Part shown: piece by piece, positions 25,939 to 34,397 of the stretch
How positions within the stretch are numbered: position 1 is the stretch's first letter
Layout of the letters: each line of letters begins with the position of its first letter
Source: JABDFW01 sp035550215
Lineage (GTDB): Bacteria > Bacteroidota > Bacteroidia > Chitinophagales > Chitinophagaceae
Reading direction: 5' to 3'
Assembly (NCBI GenBank): GCA_035550215.1
Contig: DASZPM010000011.1
Location: 84,818-148,817, forward strand
Length of the DNA: 64,000 nt
The notes under the pieces: model-generated
Databases searched by the model: none
What the model saw: the letters and a program-made list of their open reading frames with translations, nothing else
Told to the model about the DNA's origin: nothing
Program-made: the position numbers and the translations under genes

Positions 25939-27918
25939 ATGCTTGTGAACTTTACAGCAATGATTACACTTGCCAAAGACGAAATAATTGCATCACTTCC
26001 CTTTGATAAGGGAGAAGGTGGAACTGAATGGCTTGAAACAAACGGACTTGGCGGCTGGAGCGGCTCAACCATTTCTGGCTGCAATTCCAGGCGATACCAC
26101 GGTCTGCTGGTAGCTGCAACTGCGCCACCGACCGAAAGAATGAATCTTGTTAGTAAACTGGACGAAACAATTATAATTAATAACGAACGTTTTGACCTTA
26201 GCACGAATAATTATGGCTCGGTTATATCGCCTGCCGGGTATAATTACCTGTCATCTTTTACCAAAGATTTATTTTCCTCGTGGATATATGAAGCGGCCAA
26301 CATACGGTTGAAGAAAACTGTTGCTATGGTATATAATGAAAATACCATTGTGGTGATGTACGATGTGCTGAAGGCCGCCGGCCCCTTCACAATGCAACTG
26401 TTGCCGTTAATATCCGTGCGGGGTTATCATAACTTAATGCATGCCAATAAGGCAATAAATACAAACGCTGTTTTTCAAAACGACACGCTGGAACTACAGG
26501 CTTACTCAGGCACCCCGGCCGTATTTATCAAAACGCCGGGTGCAACATTTACACACCAGCCTTATTGGTTTTACAACTTTAATTATACCGTTGAAAAAGC
26601 CCGCGGGCTGGATTTTACAGAAGATCTTTTCAGTCACGGACATTTTACCGTTGAATTGAAAGAAGGCGATTCATTAGGCATAATTGTTTCAACAGAAGAT
26701 ACGGCTGAAAAAGATGCGCACAAATTGTTTGCAGGCGAAAAGGCAAGACGGGCGGGGCTGGTTGAAAAATTACCTGGCTCATTCTTAGAACGGTTGTTTA
26801 CGCTTGCCGCAGACCAGTTTATTGTAAAACGGGGGAATGATTTAAAAACGGTAATTGCCGGTTATCACTGGTTTACCGACTGGGCCCGGGATACCATGAT
26901 TTCATTGCCTGGCTTATGCCTCTGCACCGGCAGGTTTGAAGATGCTAAAAAAATAATCGCAGCCTTTGCACACAGTGTTAGTATGGGGATGCTGCCAAAC
27001 AGGTTTATGGATAACAATGAGCCGCCTGAATATAATAATGTGGATGGCACATTGTGGTATTTTATTGCAATATATAAATACCTGCAGGCAACAAATGATA
27101 AAGACTTTGTACTTGGCGAAATATTGCCTGTATTAAAAGAAATAGTTGACTGGCATTTTAAAGGCACGCGGTATAACATACATGTTGCTGAAGACGGTTT
27201 ATTATATGCCGGGGAAAATGGCCAGCAGCTAACATGGATGGATGCCCGCGTTGGCGATTGGGTGGTAACGCCGCGCATGGGCAAGCCTGTTGAGATACAG
27301 GCGCTTTGGTATAATGCTTTAAGAATATTTGCAGAACTGCTGGCATTAAACGGGCAGGAACAGGATGCTGCAGTGGTAAACATAAGCGCTGATAAAGTAA
27401 AAACCAGTTTTGCTGAGCAATTCTGGTATGAGAAAGGAGGTTATTTGTATGATGTTATTGATGAAAACGGGGAACCAGGTACATCGCTGCGGCCTAACCA
27501 GCTATTTGCAATAAGCCTTCCTTTTGCTTTAATTGACGGAGATAAAGCAGAAGCTATGTTGAATGTTGTTACCCATCACTTATATACGCCTGTCGGCTTA
27601 AGAAGCCTCTCGCCTCTTGACAGCAGCTATATTGGCATGTACAGCGGAAACCAGTTACAGCGGGATTCCGCGTATCATCAAGGCACCGTTTGGACCTGGC
27701 TTTTAGGCCCGTATATTGATGCGGTAATAAAAGTACATGGGCACTGCGCCACAGTAACTGCTATTATTGATGCCTTTAAGCAGCATTTTAAAGATGATTG
27801 TATTGGAAGCGTGCCTGAAATATTTGATGGTGATGCGCCGCATCATCCGCGGGGCTGTGTAGCACAGGCATGGAGTGTGGCCGAAATGCTGCGGGTAATT
27901 AAAGAGTACAATATTTAA
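25939..27918 (+). CDS. Glycogen debranching enzyme (amylo-alpha-1,6-glucosidase)
   Basis: Cytosolic debranching enzyme of the bacterial/archaeal type (GH133 class), 659 residues. The N-terminal domain opens with GGTEWLETNGLGGWSGSTISGCNSRRYHGLLVAA, diagnostic of this family, and the C-terminal (alpha/alpha)6 barrel carries GYHWFTDWARDTMISLPG, RFMDNNEPPEYNNVDGTLWYF, LTWMDARVGDWVVTPRMGKPVEIQALWYNALR and HQGTVWTWLLGPYID. These contain the conserved acidic residues of the active site. The start may be 25939 or the ATG at 25960 (MITLAKDE). It follows glmS by 60 nt on the same strand, but no other glycogen gene is adjacent. Confidence 0.92.
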   Translation: MLVNFTAMITLAKDEIIASLPFDKGEGGTEWLETNGLGGWSGSTISGCNSRRYHGLLVAATAPPTERMNLVSKLDETIIINNERFDLSTNNYGSVISPAGYNYLSSFTKDLFSSWIYEAANIRLKKTVAMVYNENTIVVMYDVLKAAGPFTMQLLPLISVRGYHNLMHANKAINTNAVFQNDTLELQAYSGTPAVFIKTPGATFTHQPYWFYNFNYTVEKARGLDFTEDLFSHGHFTVELKEGDSLGIIVSTEDTAEKDAHKLFAGEKARRAGLVEKLPGSFLERLFTLAADQFIVKRGNDLKTVIAGYHWFTDWARDTMISLPGLCLCTGRFEDAKKIIAAFAHSVSMGMLPNRFMDNNEPPEYNNVDGTLWYFIAIYKYLQATNDKDFVLGEILPVLKEIVDWHFKGTRYNIHVAEDGLLYAGENGQQLTWMDARVGDWVVTPRMGKPVEIQALWYNALRIFAELLALNGQEQDAAVVNISADKVKTSFAEQFWYEKGGYLYDVIDENGEPGTSLRPNQLFAISLPFALIDGDKAEAMLNVVTHHLYTPVGLRSLSPLDSSYIGMYSGNQLQRDSAYHQGTVWTWLLGPYIDAVIKVHGHCATVTAIIDAFKQHFKDDCIGSVPEIFDGDAPHHPRGCVAQAWSVAEMLRVIKEYNI

Positions 27919-27952
27919 AACTGACGATGCGCACAGCCGGATAACATAAAAG

Positions 27953-27970
27953 CGGCGGTATTATTCGCCG
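27953..27970 (-). terminator. Weak intrinsic terminator of the sugar-oxidation operon
   Basis: A 5-bp CGGCG/CGCCG stem with an 8-nt loop is followed on the minus strand by CTTTTATG. It begins 4 nt after the end of the small-subunit gene and could also limit rightward readthrough from the debranching gene. The stem is short, so the call is tentative. Confidence 0.4.
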
Positions 27971-27973
27971 GCG

Positions 27974-28591
27974 TTATACATTCTCCAAACCATATTGTTT
28001 TAATACTTCGGCTGGTACGCCTCTCCAAACATTGGGTGTATTGCCTTTGTACCCCAGGTCTTCAATGCCCATTTTACTGGTGAAAAAGCCGATGGCAGTC
28101 AGGTCGCGCATTTTATTGAAAAAAGCTACGCCAGCCTGCATGCCAGGTTTTGCGATGGCCGGGTAGGCAATGGCAGATAGGATTTCCTCCTGCTGTTGTG
28201 GATTGCAGCTTTTAAAGTCGTTGTTGTACAGGTTTAAGCACTTAACATCCAGCCAGCGCAAACCGCCCCTCATGGGTAGTTGATGTTCGGGTTCGTCTTT
28301 TACTATAAACTCAATAAACTCCGGCACTTTGGCATCGGTAGCGCTGCCGCTTCTCTCATCACGTGGTATTATTAAATCAACAAGAACAGCGATTGTCGCC
28401 ATTTCATGTGCATCAAAAAATTTCTGTTCTGCAAGTGCCTTATCTCTCGCGGCTTCAAATGGCTGCCTGCCCGCTTCAGCAGCAGACGCAGCTTCCGCAG
28501 TTTTTGTTTCACCGGATGGCTTGCATGCGTCCAGCAAAACGCCGGCCGCGGTAGCAAGGCTTATTGCTTTAAGGCTTTCTCTCCTGTTCAT
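27974..28591 (-). CDS. Gluconate 2-dehydrogenase subunit 3 family protein (Tat lipoprotein)
   Basis: Small subunit or hitch-hiker partner of a GMC-type sugar dehydrogenase, 205 residues. The N-terminus MNRRESLKAISLATAAGVLLDAC has twin arginines (R3, R4) and a lipobox ending in a cysteine, so it is probably folded with its partner, exported by Tat and lipid-anchored. The body matches the family: FFDAHEMATIAVLVDLIIPRDERSGSATDAKVPEFIEFIVKDEP and GIEDLGYKGNTPNVWRG near the end. It lies 3 nt behind the GMC gene, which itself has no signal peptide. That fits known FAD glucose and glucoside dehydrogenases, where the small subunit carries the Tat signal. Confidence 0.9.
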   Translation of the reverse strand: MNRRESLKAISLATAAGVLLDACKPSGETKTAEAASAAEAGRQPFEAARDKALAEQKFFDAHEMATIAVLVDLIIPRDERSGSATDAKVPEFIEFIVKDEPEHQLPMRGGLRWLDVKCLNLYNNDFKSCNPQQQEEILSAIAYPAIAKPGMQAGVAFFNKMRDLTAIGFFTSKMGIEDLGYKGNTPNVWRGVPAEVLKQYGLENV

Positions 28592-28594
28592 ATC

Positions 28595-30352
28595 CTAAAT
28601 ATTTTGTTTTTGTTTTTGGTCAAGAATGTATTCCGCTGTACGCATAGAAAGGGCAAGAATTGTCCAAGTTGGGTTTTTCTCTGATTGCTGCACGAACATA
28701 GAGCCGTCTGTTACAAACAGGTTTTTACAATCATGCGCCTGCCCCCATTTGTTGAGCGCCGATTTTTTTGGGTCATCGCCCATGCGTACCGTTCCAACCT
28801 CGTGTATGCCTTTGCCGGGGTTGGATAGGCCCCAGTTATTTTCCGGCCCTGCCGGCGGAATAAGTGGTATGGCGTTAAGCGATTTGATGATAGCCCCTAC
28901 TGTTTCTGTCATGTGTTTGGCCTGTTTTATTTCATCACTTCCCCATGCATAATTAAAACGCAAAACGGGTATGCCATATTTATCTACAACGCTGTTATCT
29001 ATCTCGCAGTAGTTTGTTTCCTTTGCCACATCCGTACCATGGCAGCCAACGCCGGCAAATGTTCCGTAAAACCGGCGGTAATCATCCTTCAGGCTTTTGC
29101 CAAAGCCACCACCTGGTTTCATCTTGCCTGCAGCATCCGGCAGGTAGCCGTTGATTAACGGAACGATAGAGCCTTCAAACCCAAAGTAACCACCATAGGC
29201 GGGCATCATCATCCCACCAAAAATTTCTAAATGGTACCCGCGGGGAAAATCAAGTTTTTGTTTGTCTGCCCACCACGGTGCGTATACATGCAGGCTGCCA
29301 ACGCCATCTTCATTAAAGCGGGGCCTGTTAAGCAACTGGGGTAAAATAACAGCCCCGCCTGTTTGGGTGGAATCGTGAAGGTACTTACCTACTACACCGC
29401 TGCTATTGGTTAACCCGTTTACATGCTGCGCTGTTTTTGAGTTTAAGAGTATCCGCGCAGATTCACAGGTTCCTGCGGCAAGCACAACAGCTTTTGCATT
29501 AACTACGTATTCCTGCATATCGTCTTTACTCACATAAGATACTCCTGTTGCCATGCCGTTATTGTCTGTTATAATTTCTCTTACAACAGCATTGGTAAGC
29601 ACAGTGAGGTTACCTGTTTTTATTGCGGGTATCACCAGGCACGAGGAGGAAGAAAAATCTCCGTACACCTTGCAGGTGCGGTTACACTGCCCGCAATAAA
29701 AACACTGCTGCCTGTCTTTATTTCCCGGCAACGGGGCAGTAAGTACAGAGCCCCTGCCGGGAATGACTTTAATGCCGAGACCTGTAGCAGCCTTTTTAAT
29801 AAATAACTCGCCCAGGCGCGGCGCCGGTGGCGGTAAAAAAATACCATCAGGGTCGTTCTCCAGTCCTTCATTGCTTCCGTAAATGCCTATTAACTGGTCA
29901 ACTTTGTCATAGTACGGTTTTATTTCATCATACGTAATTGGCCAATCGTCGCCCACGCCATAACTGGTGCGGCACTTAAAATCTTTTGGCCCCATACGCA
30001 GTGAAATACGCCCCCAGTGGTTTGTTCTGCCTCCAAGCATCTTTGCCCTGAACCAATCAAATTTTGTATTCCCTTTTTGGGTATAGGGCTCTCCTTCAAT
30101 TTCCCATCCGCCATAAGCTGCGTCAAAATCACCCATAGGCCTGGTAGCATTACCGCCACGGCGGGGCGACTGGTAAGGCCATTGCAACTGCTTTGAGTCT
30201 TTGGCGGGGTCGAAAAATGGCCCGGCTTCAAGCATAAGTACTTTTACGCCTGCTTTTGCCAGGGTGTACGCAGTCATGCCGCCGCCCGCTCCAGAGCCAA
30301 TAACAACAACTTCGTGTACCTGCCCCGATTTTTTTAATTGTATGTCGCCCAT
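28595..30352 (-). CDS. GMC oxidoreductase with Fe-S cysteine motif (sugar/glucoside dehydrogenase type)
   Basis: FAD-dependent GMC-family dehydrogenase, 585 residues. It has the Rossmann motif VVVIGSGAGGGMTAYTLAKAG (about 15-35) followed by the GG-RTNHW segment (108-113). The C-terminal domain has HEVGTVRMGDDP, VTDGSMFVQQSEKNPTWTILAL and closing residues typical of GMC enzymes. C217, C220, C223 and C227 (C-x2-C-x2-C-x3-C) suggest an iron-sulfur cluster that passes electrons onward, as in bacterial FAD glucose dehydrogenase. There is no signal peptide; export would rely on the Tat small subunit encoded next. It probably oxidises a sugar or glycoside in the periplasm; glucoside 3-dehydrogenase is an attractive but unproven guess. 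Confidence 0.9.
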   Translation of the reverse strand: MGDIQLKKSGQVHEVVVIGSGAGGGMTAYTLAKAGVKVLMLEAGPFFDPAKDSKQLQWPYQSPRRGGNATRPMGDFDAAYGGWEIEGEPYTQKGNTKFDWFRAKMLGGRTNHWGRISLRMGPKDFKCRTSYGVGDDWPITYDEIKPYYDKVDQLIGIYGSNEGLENDPDGIFLPPPAPRLGELFIKKAATGLGIKVIPGRGSVLTAPLPGNKDRQQCFYCGQCNRTCKVYGDFSSSSCLVIPAIKTGNLTVLTNAVVREIITDNNGMATGVSYVSKDDMQEYVVNAKAVVLAAGTCESARILLNSKTAQHVNGLTNSSGVVGKYLHDSTQTGGAVILPQLLNRPRFNEDGVGSLHVYAPWWADKQKLDFPRGYHLEIFGGMMMPAYGGYFGFEGSIVPLINGYLPDAAGKMKPGGGFGKSLKDDYRRFYGTFAGVGCHGTDVAKETNYCEIDNSVVDKYGIPVLRFNYAWGSDEIKQAKHMTETVGAIIKSLNAIPLIPPAGPENNWGLSNPGKGIHEVGTVRMGDDPKKSALNKWGQAHDCKNLFVTDGSMFVQQSEKNPTWTILALSMRTAEYILDQKQKQNI

Positions 30353-30407
30353 AAATTTTTACCAGTTTTTATTAAATTCTAAATTCCAAACTGCATTTCC
30401 GCCATTA

Positions 30408-31412
30408 TCACGCATACGCCGCAGCAGCAGCTTTTTCAACAAGCTTTTTGGTGGCAAGCACGCCTGCATCATCATCCAGGTATTTGCTGTCTTTGGTGTA
30501 CATTTTTATAACACCGCCTTCATATTCAATACTTGCCCATCCTTTAAAATCAGCATCTTTAATTATGCGGAACATTTTGTAGAAATCTGTTTCGGTATCG
30601 TTGCCGCCTGCATCAAACACATGCGTTTTGGCATGTATGCCTTTTGCATAAGGCATCAGTTCAGCAATACCTTTATAACGGTCATATTCTTCCAGGCATT
30701 TTGTGCCCATCCAGCCCGCAATATCATTGGTGGCTGGTTTTGTACGGTTTATGCAAAAGTTTCCAAAATCTGCCAGCGTACCGCAATGCGGGTTGTTAAC
30801 AGCTTTCATAACACCCGCAAGCCACGCGCCATTGCAGGAAATACCCACGTGGTTTTCAACAATAACATCAATATTGCTTTTACGCCCATATTCAATAAGC
30901 GCGTTTAGGCTCTCTGTTGACGCCTTTGCTACCTCAGCCGGGTCGCCATCCCCTTCAACATTTACGCGTATCATCAGGCACCCTAGCGCGGCAGCCGCAT
31001 CTATCCATTTATAGTGATTTTCCACCGCCTTGCTTCTCACATCTTTATTTAAATCTCCCAATACTCCTTCCCCGTCAATCATTATCCGCAGGTTAAAACA
31101 GCCATTGTCTTCCGCGCGCTTTTTTAACTCGCTCAAAAATGTGGCGTCCTTTGCTTTATCTGCAAAGAACATGGAGCAATAGTCAAGCCCCTTTATACCA
31201 AAGGTCTTCATGGTTTTAGCCGGAAAGTCAAGCGGGTCTAATTGTTTTGTCCAAAACTGGCCGGCGAGTGAGAATTGAGACAGCGCCAGTTGAAAAGGCA
31301 GATCGGCTTTTGGCTCAAACATTTTATGATAGCCGGGCATTATTGACGCCATACCGGCGCCGGCTATACCCATGGATGCAGTAGCAAGGAAAGCCCTTCT
31401 CGTTGTTTTCAT
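30408..31412 (-). CDS. Tat-exported sugar phosphate isomerase/epimerase-type TIM-barrel protein
   Basis: AP-endonuclease-2-like (xylose isomerase-like) TIM barrel, 334 residues from the ATG at 31412; an in-frame TTG at 31418 adds only two residues. The start MKTTRRAFLATASMGIAGAG is a Tat signal (R5, R6), so the enzyme is periplasmic and cannot act on sugar phosphates there despite the family name. Motifs include LRIMIDGEG, IDVIVENHVG, GTLADFGNF, GIHAKTHVFD and WASIEYEGG, holding the usual metal-binding Glu/Asp/His. It is the first gene of the operon with the GMC dehydrogenase (55 nt gap) and begins 19 nt from an operator palindrome. It probably epimerises or isomerises the dehydrogenase substrate or product. 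Confidence 0.88.
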   Translation of the reverse strand: MKTTRRAFLATASMGIAGAGMASIMPGYHKMFEPKADLPFQLALSQFSLAGQFWTKQLDPLDFPAKTMKTFGIKGLDYCSMFFADKAKDATFLSELKKRAEDNGCFNLRIMIDGEGVLGDLNKDVRSKAVENHYKWIDAAAALGCLMIRVNVEGDGDPAEVAKASTESLNALIEYGRKSNIDVIVENHVGISCNGAWLAGVMKAVNNPHCGTLADFGNFCINRTKPATNDIAGWMGTKCLEEYDRYKGIAELMPYAKGIHAKTHVFDAGGNDTETDFYKMFRIIKDADFKGWASIEYEGGVIKMYTKDSKYLDDDAGVLATKKLVEKAAAAAYA

Positions 31413-31430
31413 ACGCAAGTTAGTTTTTCT

Positions 31431-31451
31431 ATTTGGTAAAATTTACCAAAT
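31431..31451. promoter_or_regulatory. Operator 1: perfect 21-bp palindrome
   Basis: ATTTGGTAAA, a central A, then the exact reverse complement TTTACCAAAT. It lies 19 nt upstream of the TIM-barrel gene ATG on the minus strand, well placed to repress that operon. A second copy lies 42 bp to the right (centre to centre). Confidence 0.85.
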
Positions 31452-31472
31452 GAAGGTAAGGGGAAAAATTCT

Positions 31473-31493
31473 ATTTGTCAAAATTTACCAAAT
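31473..31493. promoter_or_regulatory. Operator 2: near-identical palindrome before the Nudix regulator
   Basis: ATTTGTCAAA, a central A, then TTTACCAAAT. The right arm is identical to that of operator 1; the left arm has two changes. It ends 28 nt before the regulator ATG at 31522. The centres at 31441 and 31483 are 42 bp apart, about four helical turns, so two dimers would sit on the same face of the DNA. Confidence 0.8.
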
Positions 31494-31521
31494 AGAATTT
31501 TTTGACTATTTTTAACCCGTT

Positions 31522-32301
31522 ATGCACACCAACAAAGAAGTGGAAGATTTTATAGAGAACGGGTACAAAACATACATACCCCATATTTCCATTGACTGCG
31601 CTATATTTGGCTACCACGACCACCAGTTAAAAATTCTTGTTTCACAAATTGAAGGGTTTGACGGCTATTGCCTGCCCGGCGGTTATATTAAGCGCACGGA
31701 AACGCTTGACGAAGCGGCAGGAAGGATTGTGGAAGAAAAAACAGCCATCACAGGCCTGTACCTGCAACAGTATAAAACATTTGGGGACCCTGACCGCATT
31801 AAATGGAACGAGCTTGACACTGACAGGATAATTGCAAAATTGCCGGTATTCAAAAAAATAAAGTCAAGCTGGCTGATGGACCAGACTATTTCAATTGGTT
31901 ATTATGCTATTACTGATTTTTCCCTGGTTAAACCCCAGCCCGGCTTTATGTCCGCTTCGTGTGAATGGTACGATATTGATAAAGTACCACCGCTTTTATT
32001 TGACCACGACCAGATGGTGAAGGACGCCTTGCAGGCATTGCGGCAGCAATTGTATTATGCGCCCATTGCCGAAAAGCTATTGCCCAAAAAATTTACGCTT
32101 ACGGAAATACATGCGGTATATGAAGCATTGTTAGGCAAAAGGCTTGATATACGCAACTTTCCCAAAAAACTGGTTTTTCTCGGCTTGATTAACAAGCTAA
32201 ATGAAAAACGCAACATTGGCCCGCACAGGGCGCCATATTTATATTCATTTAATAACAGGCAATATAGTAGAGCCTTAAAAAGAGGTATCAGCCTTACATA
32301 A
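31522..32301 (+). CDS. Nudix-domain transcriptional regulator (NrtR/AraR-like)
   Basis: A 259-residue protein with an N-terminal Nudix fold (about 20-150) and a C-terminal winged-helix domain (about 165-240, LLPKKFTLTEIHAVYEALLGKRLDIRNFPKKLVFLGLI), the architecture of NrtR and of Bacteroides AraR. The Nudix box is degenerate: G-x5-E is kept (GYIKRTE), but the R-E-U-x-E-E-x-G-U part reads R-I-V-E-E-K-T-A-I, so two of the usual glutamates/glycine positions are lost. That points to a ligand sensor and not a hydrolase. It is divergent from the sugar-oxidation operon with two palindromes between them, so it most likely controls that operon and itself. The effector is probably a sugar or phosphosugar. 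Confidence 0.88.
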   Translation: MHTNKEVEDFIENGYKTYIPHISIDCAIFGYHDHQLKILVSQIEGFDGYCLPGGYIKRTETLDEAAGRIVEEKTAITGLYLQQYKTFGDPDRIKWNELDTDRIIAKLPVFKKIKSSWLMDQTISIGYYAITDFSLVKPQPGFMSASCEWYDIDKVPPLLFDHDQMVKDALQALRQQLYYAPIAEKLLPKKFTLTEIHAVYEALLGKRLDIRNFPKKLVFLGLINKLNEKRNIGPHRAPYLYSFNNRQYSRALKRGISLT

Positions 32302-32378
32302 CTCTTTATAATAACCCGTGTTAAATTGTTATGCCGATTGGCCGGTTTTAAATACATTCATGGCCAGAATAACACGCA

Positions 32379-32768
32379 ATGAAAATAACCGTAGCAATTT
32401 CAAGGGTTTTTCTCGGGCTGCTTTATGTAATATTTGGCCTTGACTATTTTTTTCATTTTATACCTTACACGCCGCATCATACCGGCGCAGCAGAGGCGCT
32501 CATTTCCGGTCTTATGGGCACCGGTTACATTTATCCCATGCAAAAAGTTATACAGGTGGCAGCAGGCTTGTCGTTAATATGCAATGTATACCCGGCATTT
32601 GCGGCCGTAGTTGTGTTTCCCATCAGCTTAAATGTGCTGCTGTTCCATACCATTCTTGTTCCATCCGGCTGGTACATGGGTGTTGCACTTATGCTGCCAA
32701 ACCTGTTGCTTGGCTGGGGCTACCGTAAATATTATGCAGGCATGTTTACCAAAAAGCCTGCTGTATAA
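32379..32768 (+). CDS. DoxX-like four-helix membrane protein
   Basis: A 129-residue integral membrane protein with four hydrophobic helices (about 5-25, 50-70, 74-94, 98-115). The opening MKITVAISRVFLGLLYVIFGLDYFFHFIP resembles the start of DoxX/DUF417-like proteins (R-x-x-x-G-x-x-F-x-x-x-G). Members are linked to quinone or redox chemistry, but this one is uncharacterised. It precedes the lipase-maturation-factor-like gene by 43 nt and may be cotranscribed with it. Confidence 0.7.
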   Translation: MKITVAISRVFLGLLYVIFGLDYFFHFIPYTPHHTGAAEALISGLMGTGYIYPMQKVIQVAAGLSLICNVYPAFAAVVVFPISLNVLLFHTILVPSGWYMGVALMLPNLLLGWGYRKYYAGMFTKKPAV

Positions 32769-32811
32769 AGGTTTTGGCACGTTTTAAGCTGCAAAATCAC
32801 CAGGTACTGTT

Positions 32812-34350
32812 ATGGCATACAACCTGATTGATAAATTATTTCCCGCAAGGGGCGACCGGCCAACTTACTGGCTTACCCGCTTTGTAATATTGCGGCTGCT
32901 TGGGGTGGTGTATGCTGTCGCTTTTCTTGCAGCCATTAATCAAATCATCCCTTTAATTGGCGCTAAAGGGCTGCTTCCGGCGGCATCGTTTCTCCAGCTT
33001 GTAAAAACAAATCTCGGCACAACAAGTACAGGCTTTCTGCATCTCCCTTCAATATTTTGGTTTAATCTTTCTGACACCACCCTGTTGGCAGTGGCATGGA
33101 TTGGGTTTGGTTTAGCATGTATTGTTGCAGCAGGCTTTGCCAATGCGCTAATGCTTACGGTGCTATGGTTTTTGTATATGTCGTTTATTAATGTGGGGCA
33201 AGAATGGTATGGCTATGGATGGGAAATACAGTTACTCGAAACAGGCTTCCTTGCCATATTTCTTTGCCCGCTGTTAGATGCCCGGCCATTCCCCAGGCGG
33301 GAGCCCCCGTTGTCTATTATTATCTTGTTTCGCTGGCTTATTTTTCGCGTCATGCTGGGTGCAGGGCTTATAAAACTTCGCGGTGACGAAGTTTGGCGCA
33401 ACGGCACAGCATTGTATTACCATTTTGAAACACAGCCATTGCCGGGGCCATTGAGTCGCTGGTTTCATTTTTTACCGCGCACGGTATTAAAAGCCGGCGT
33501 ATGGTATAACTGGCTGGCTGAGCTTGTAGCACCGTGGTTTATTTTCTGGCCGCGCATAAACAGGCACACCGCAGGCATTATAATGGTGCTTTTGCAAATT
33601 ATTCTTATCGCCAGCGGCAACCTCTCCTTCCTCAATTGGTTAACAATAGTACCCGCTTTGGCGTGTTTTGATGATGGTTTTTGGGCAAAGATTCTTCCAA
33701 AACGGCTGGTTAATAAGTCAAAGGCTGCAATATTGAACATGGATCCTTCCCCTGTGATGGCAAAAACTGCCTGGGTTGTTACCGCCCTAGTAATTTTTCT
33801 CAGCATTCAGCCTGTAGTTAATATGCTGTCGCCTAACCAGGTAATGAATACGTCCTACGACCCTCTGTACCTGGTAAATACCTATGGTGCATTCGGGACG
33901 GTGGGTAAGGAACGTTATAATGTTGTGTTTGAAGGAACAATGGATGATACTACGGGCGGCAAAGCGCGCTGGGTTGCATACCCCTATAAAGGCCTGCCCG
34001 TAGCCCTGGATAAACGGCCGCCGCAGGTGGCACCCTACCAGTTGCGGTTAGACTGGCAAATGTGGTTTGCCGCCATGTCGTCCCCGGAAGACTACCCCTG
34101 GACATTAACACTTATAGCAAAGCTTCTTCACAATGATGCAGGTACACTCAGTCTTTTTGAAGCGAACCCTTTTCCCGGCAAGCCGCCACGCTTTGTAAGG
34201 GCTGAACTTTACCGCTACAGCTTCGCCCCGCCCGGCAATGCTGGTGGCTTATGGTGGATGCGAACGCAAATAGGTGACTGGTTGCCTCCAATGTCTGCTA
34301 ACGACCTGCGTATTACCAACCTTATGAATCTTCCCGGTTCTTCACATTAA
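32812..34350 (+). CDS. Lipase maturation factor family protein
   Basis: Bacterial homologue of vertebrate LMF1/LMF2, polytopic membrane proteins needed for lipase folding in the ER. The 512 residues hold many hydrophobic helices in the first 330 and then a soluble C-terminal domain. Family marks are WLTRFVILRLLGVVYAVAF, NVGQEWYGYGWEIQLLETGFLAIFL, RWLIFRVMLGAGLIKLRGDEVWRN, HFETQPLPGPLSRWFHFLP and FNLANTYGAFG-like LVNTYGAFGTVGKERY; the C-terminal WVAYPYKGLP and RLDWQMWFAA are also conserved. The bacterial role is unknown. No lipase is adjacent. Confidence 0.9.
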   Translation: MAYNLIDKLFPARGDRPTYWLTRFVILRLLGVVYAVAFLAAINQIIPLIGAKGLLPAASFLQLVKTNLGTTSTGFLHLPSIFWFNLSDTTLLAVAWIGFGLACIVAAGFANALMLTVLWFLYMSFINVGQEWYGYGWEIQLLETGFLAIFLCPLLDARPFPRREPPLSIIILFRWLIFRVMLGAGLIKLRGDEVWRNGTALYYHFETQPLPGPLSRWFHFLPRTVLKAGVWYNWLAELVAPWFIFWPRINRHTAGIIMVLLQIILIASGNLSFLNWLTIVPALACFDDGFWAKILPKRLVNKSKAAILNMDPSPVMAKTAWVVTALVIFLSIQPVVNMLSPNQVMNTSYDPLYLVNTYGAFGTVGKERYNVVFEGTMDDTTGGKARWVAYPYKGLPVALDKRPPQVAPYQLRLDWQMWFAAMSSPEDYPWTLTLIAKLLHNDAGTLSLFEANPFPGKPPRFVRAELYRYSFAPPGNAGGLWWMRTQIGDWLPPMSANDLRITNLMNLPGSSH

Positions 34351-34397
34351 CAATAAACTAAAAGCCGCATTACGAAATACCCGCTATATTCGCTGAT

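Noticed and set aside
26865..27383. 172-codon antisense frame inside the debranching gene
   Set aside because: Complete overlap with a conserved enzyme gene and unlike any protein; a mirror of the coding strand.
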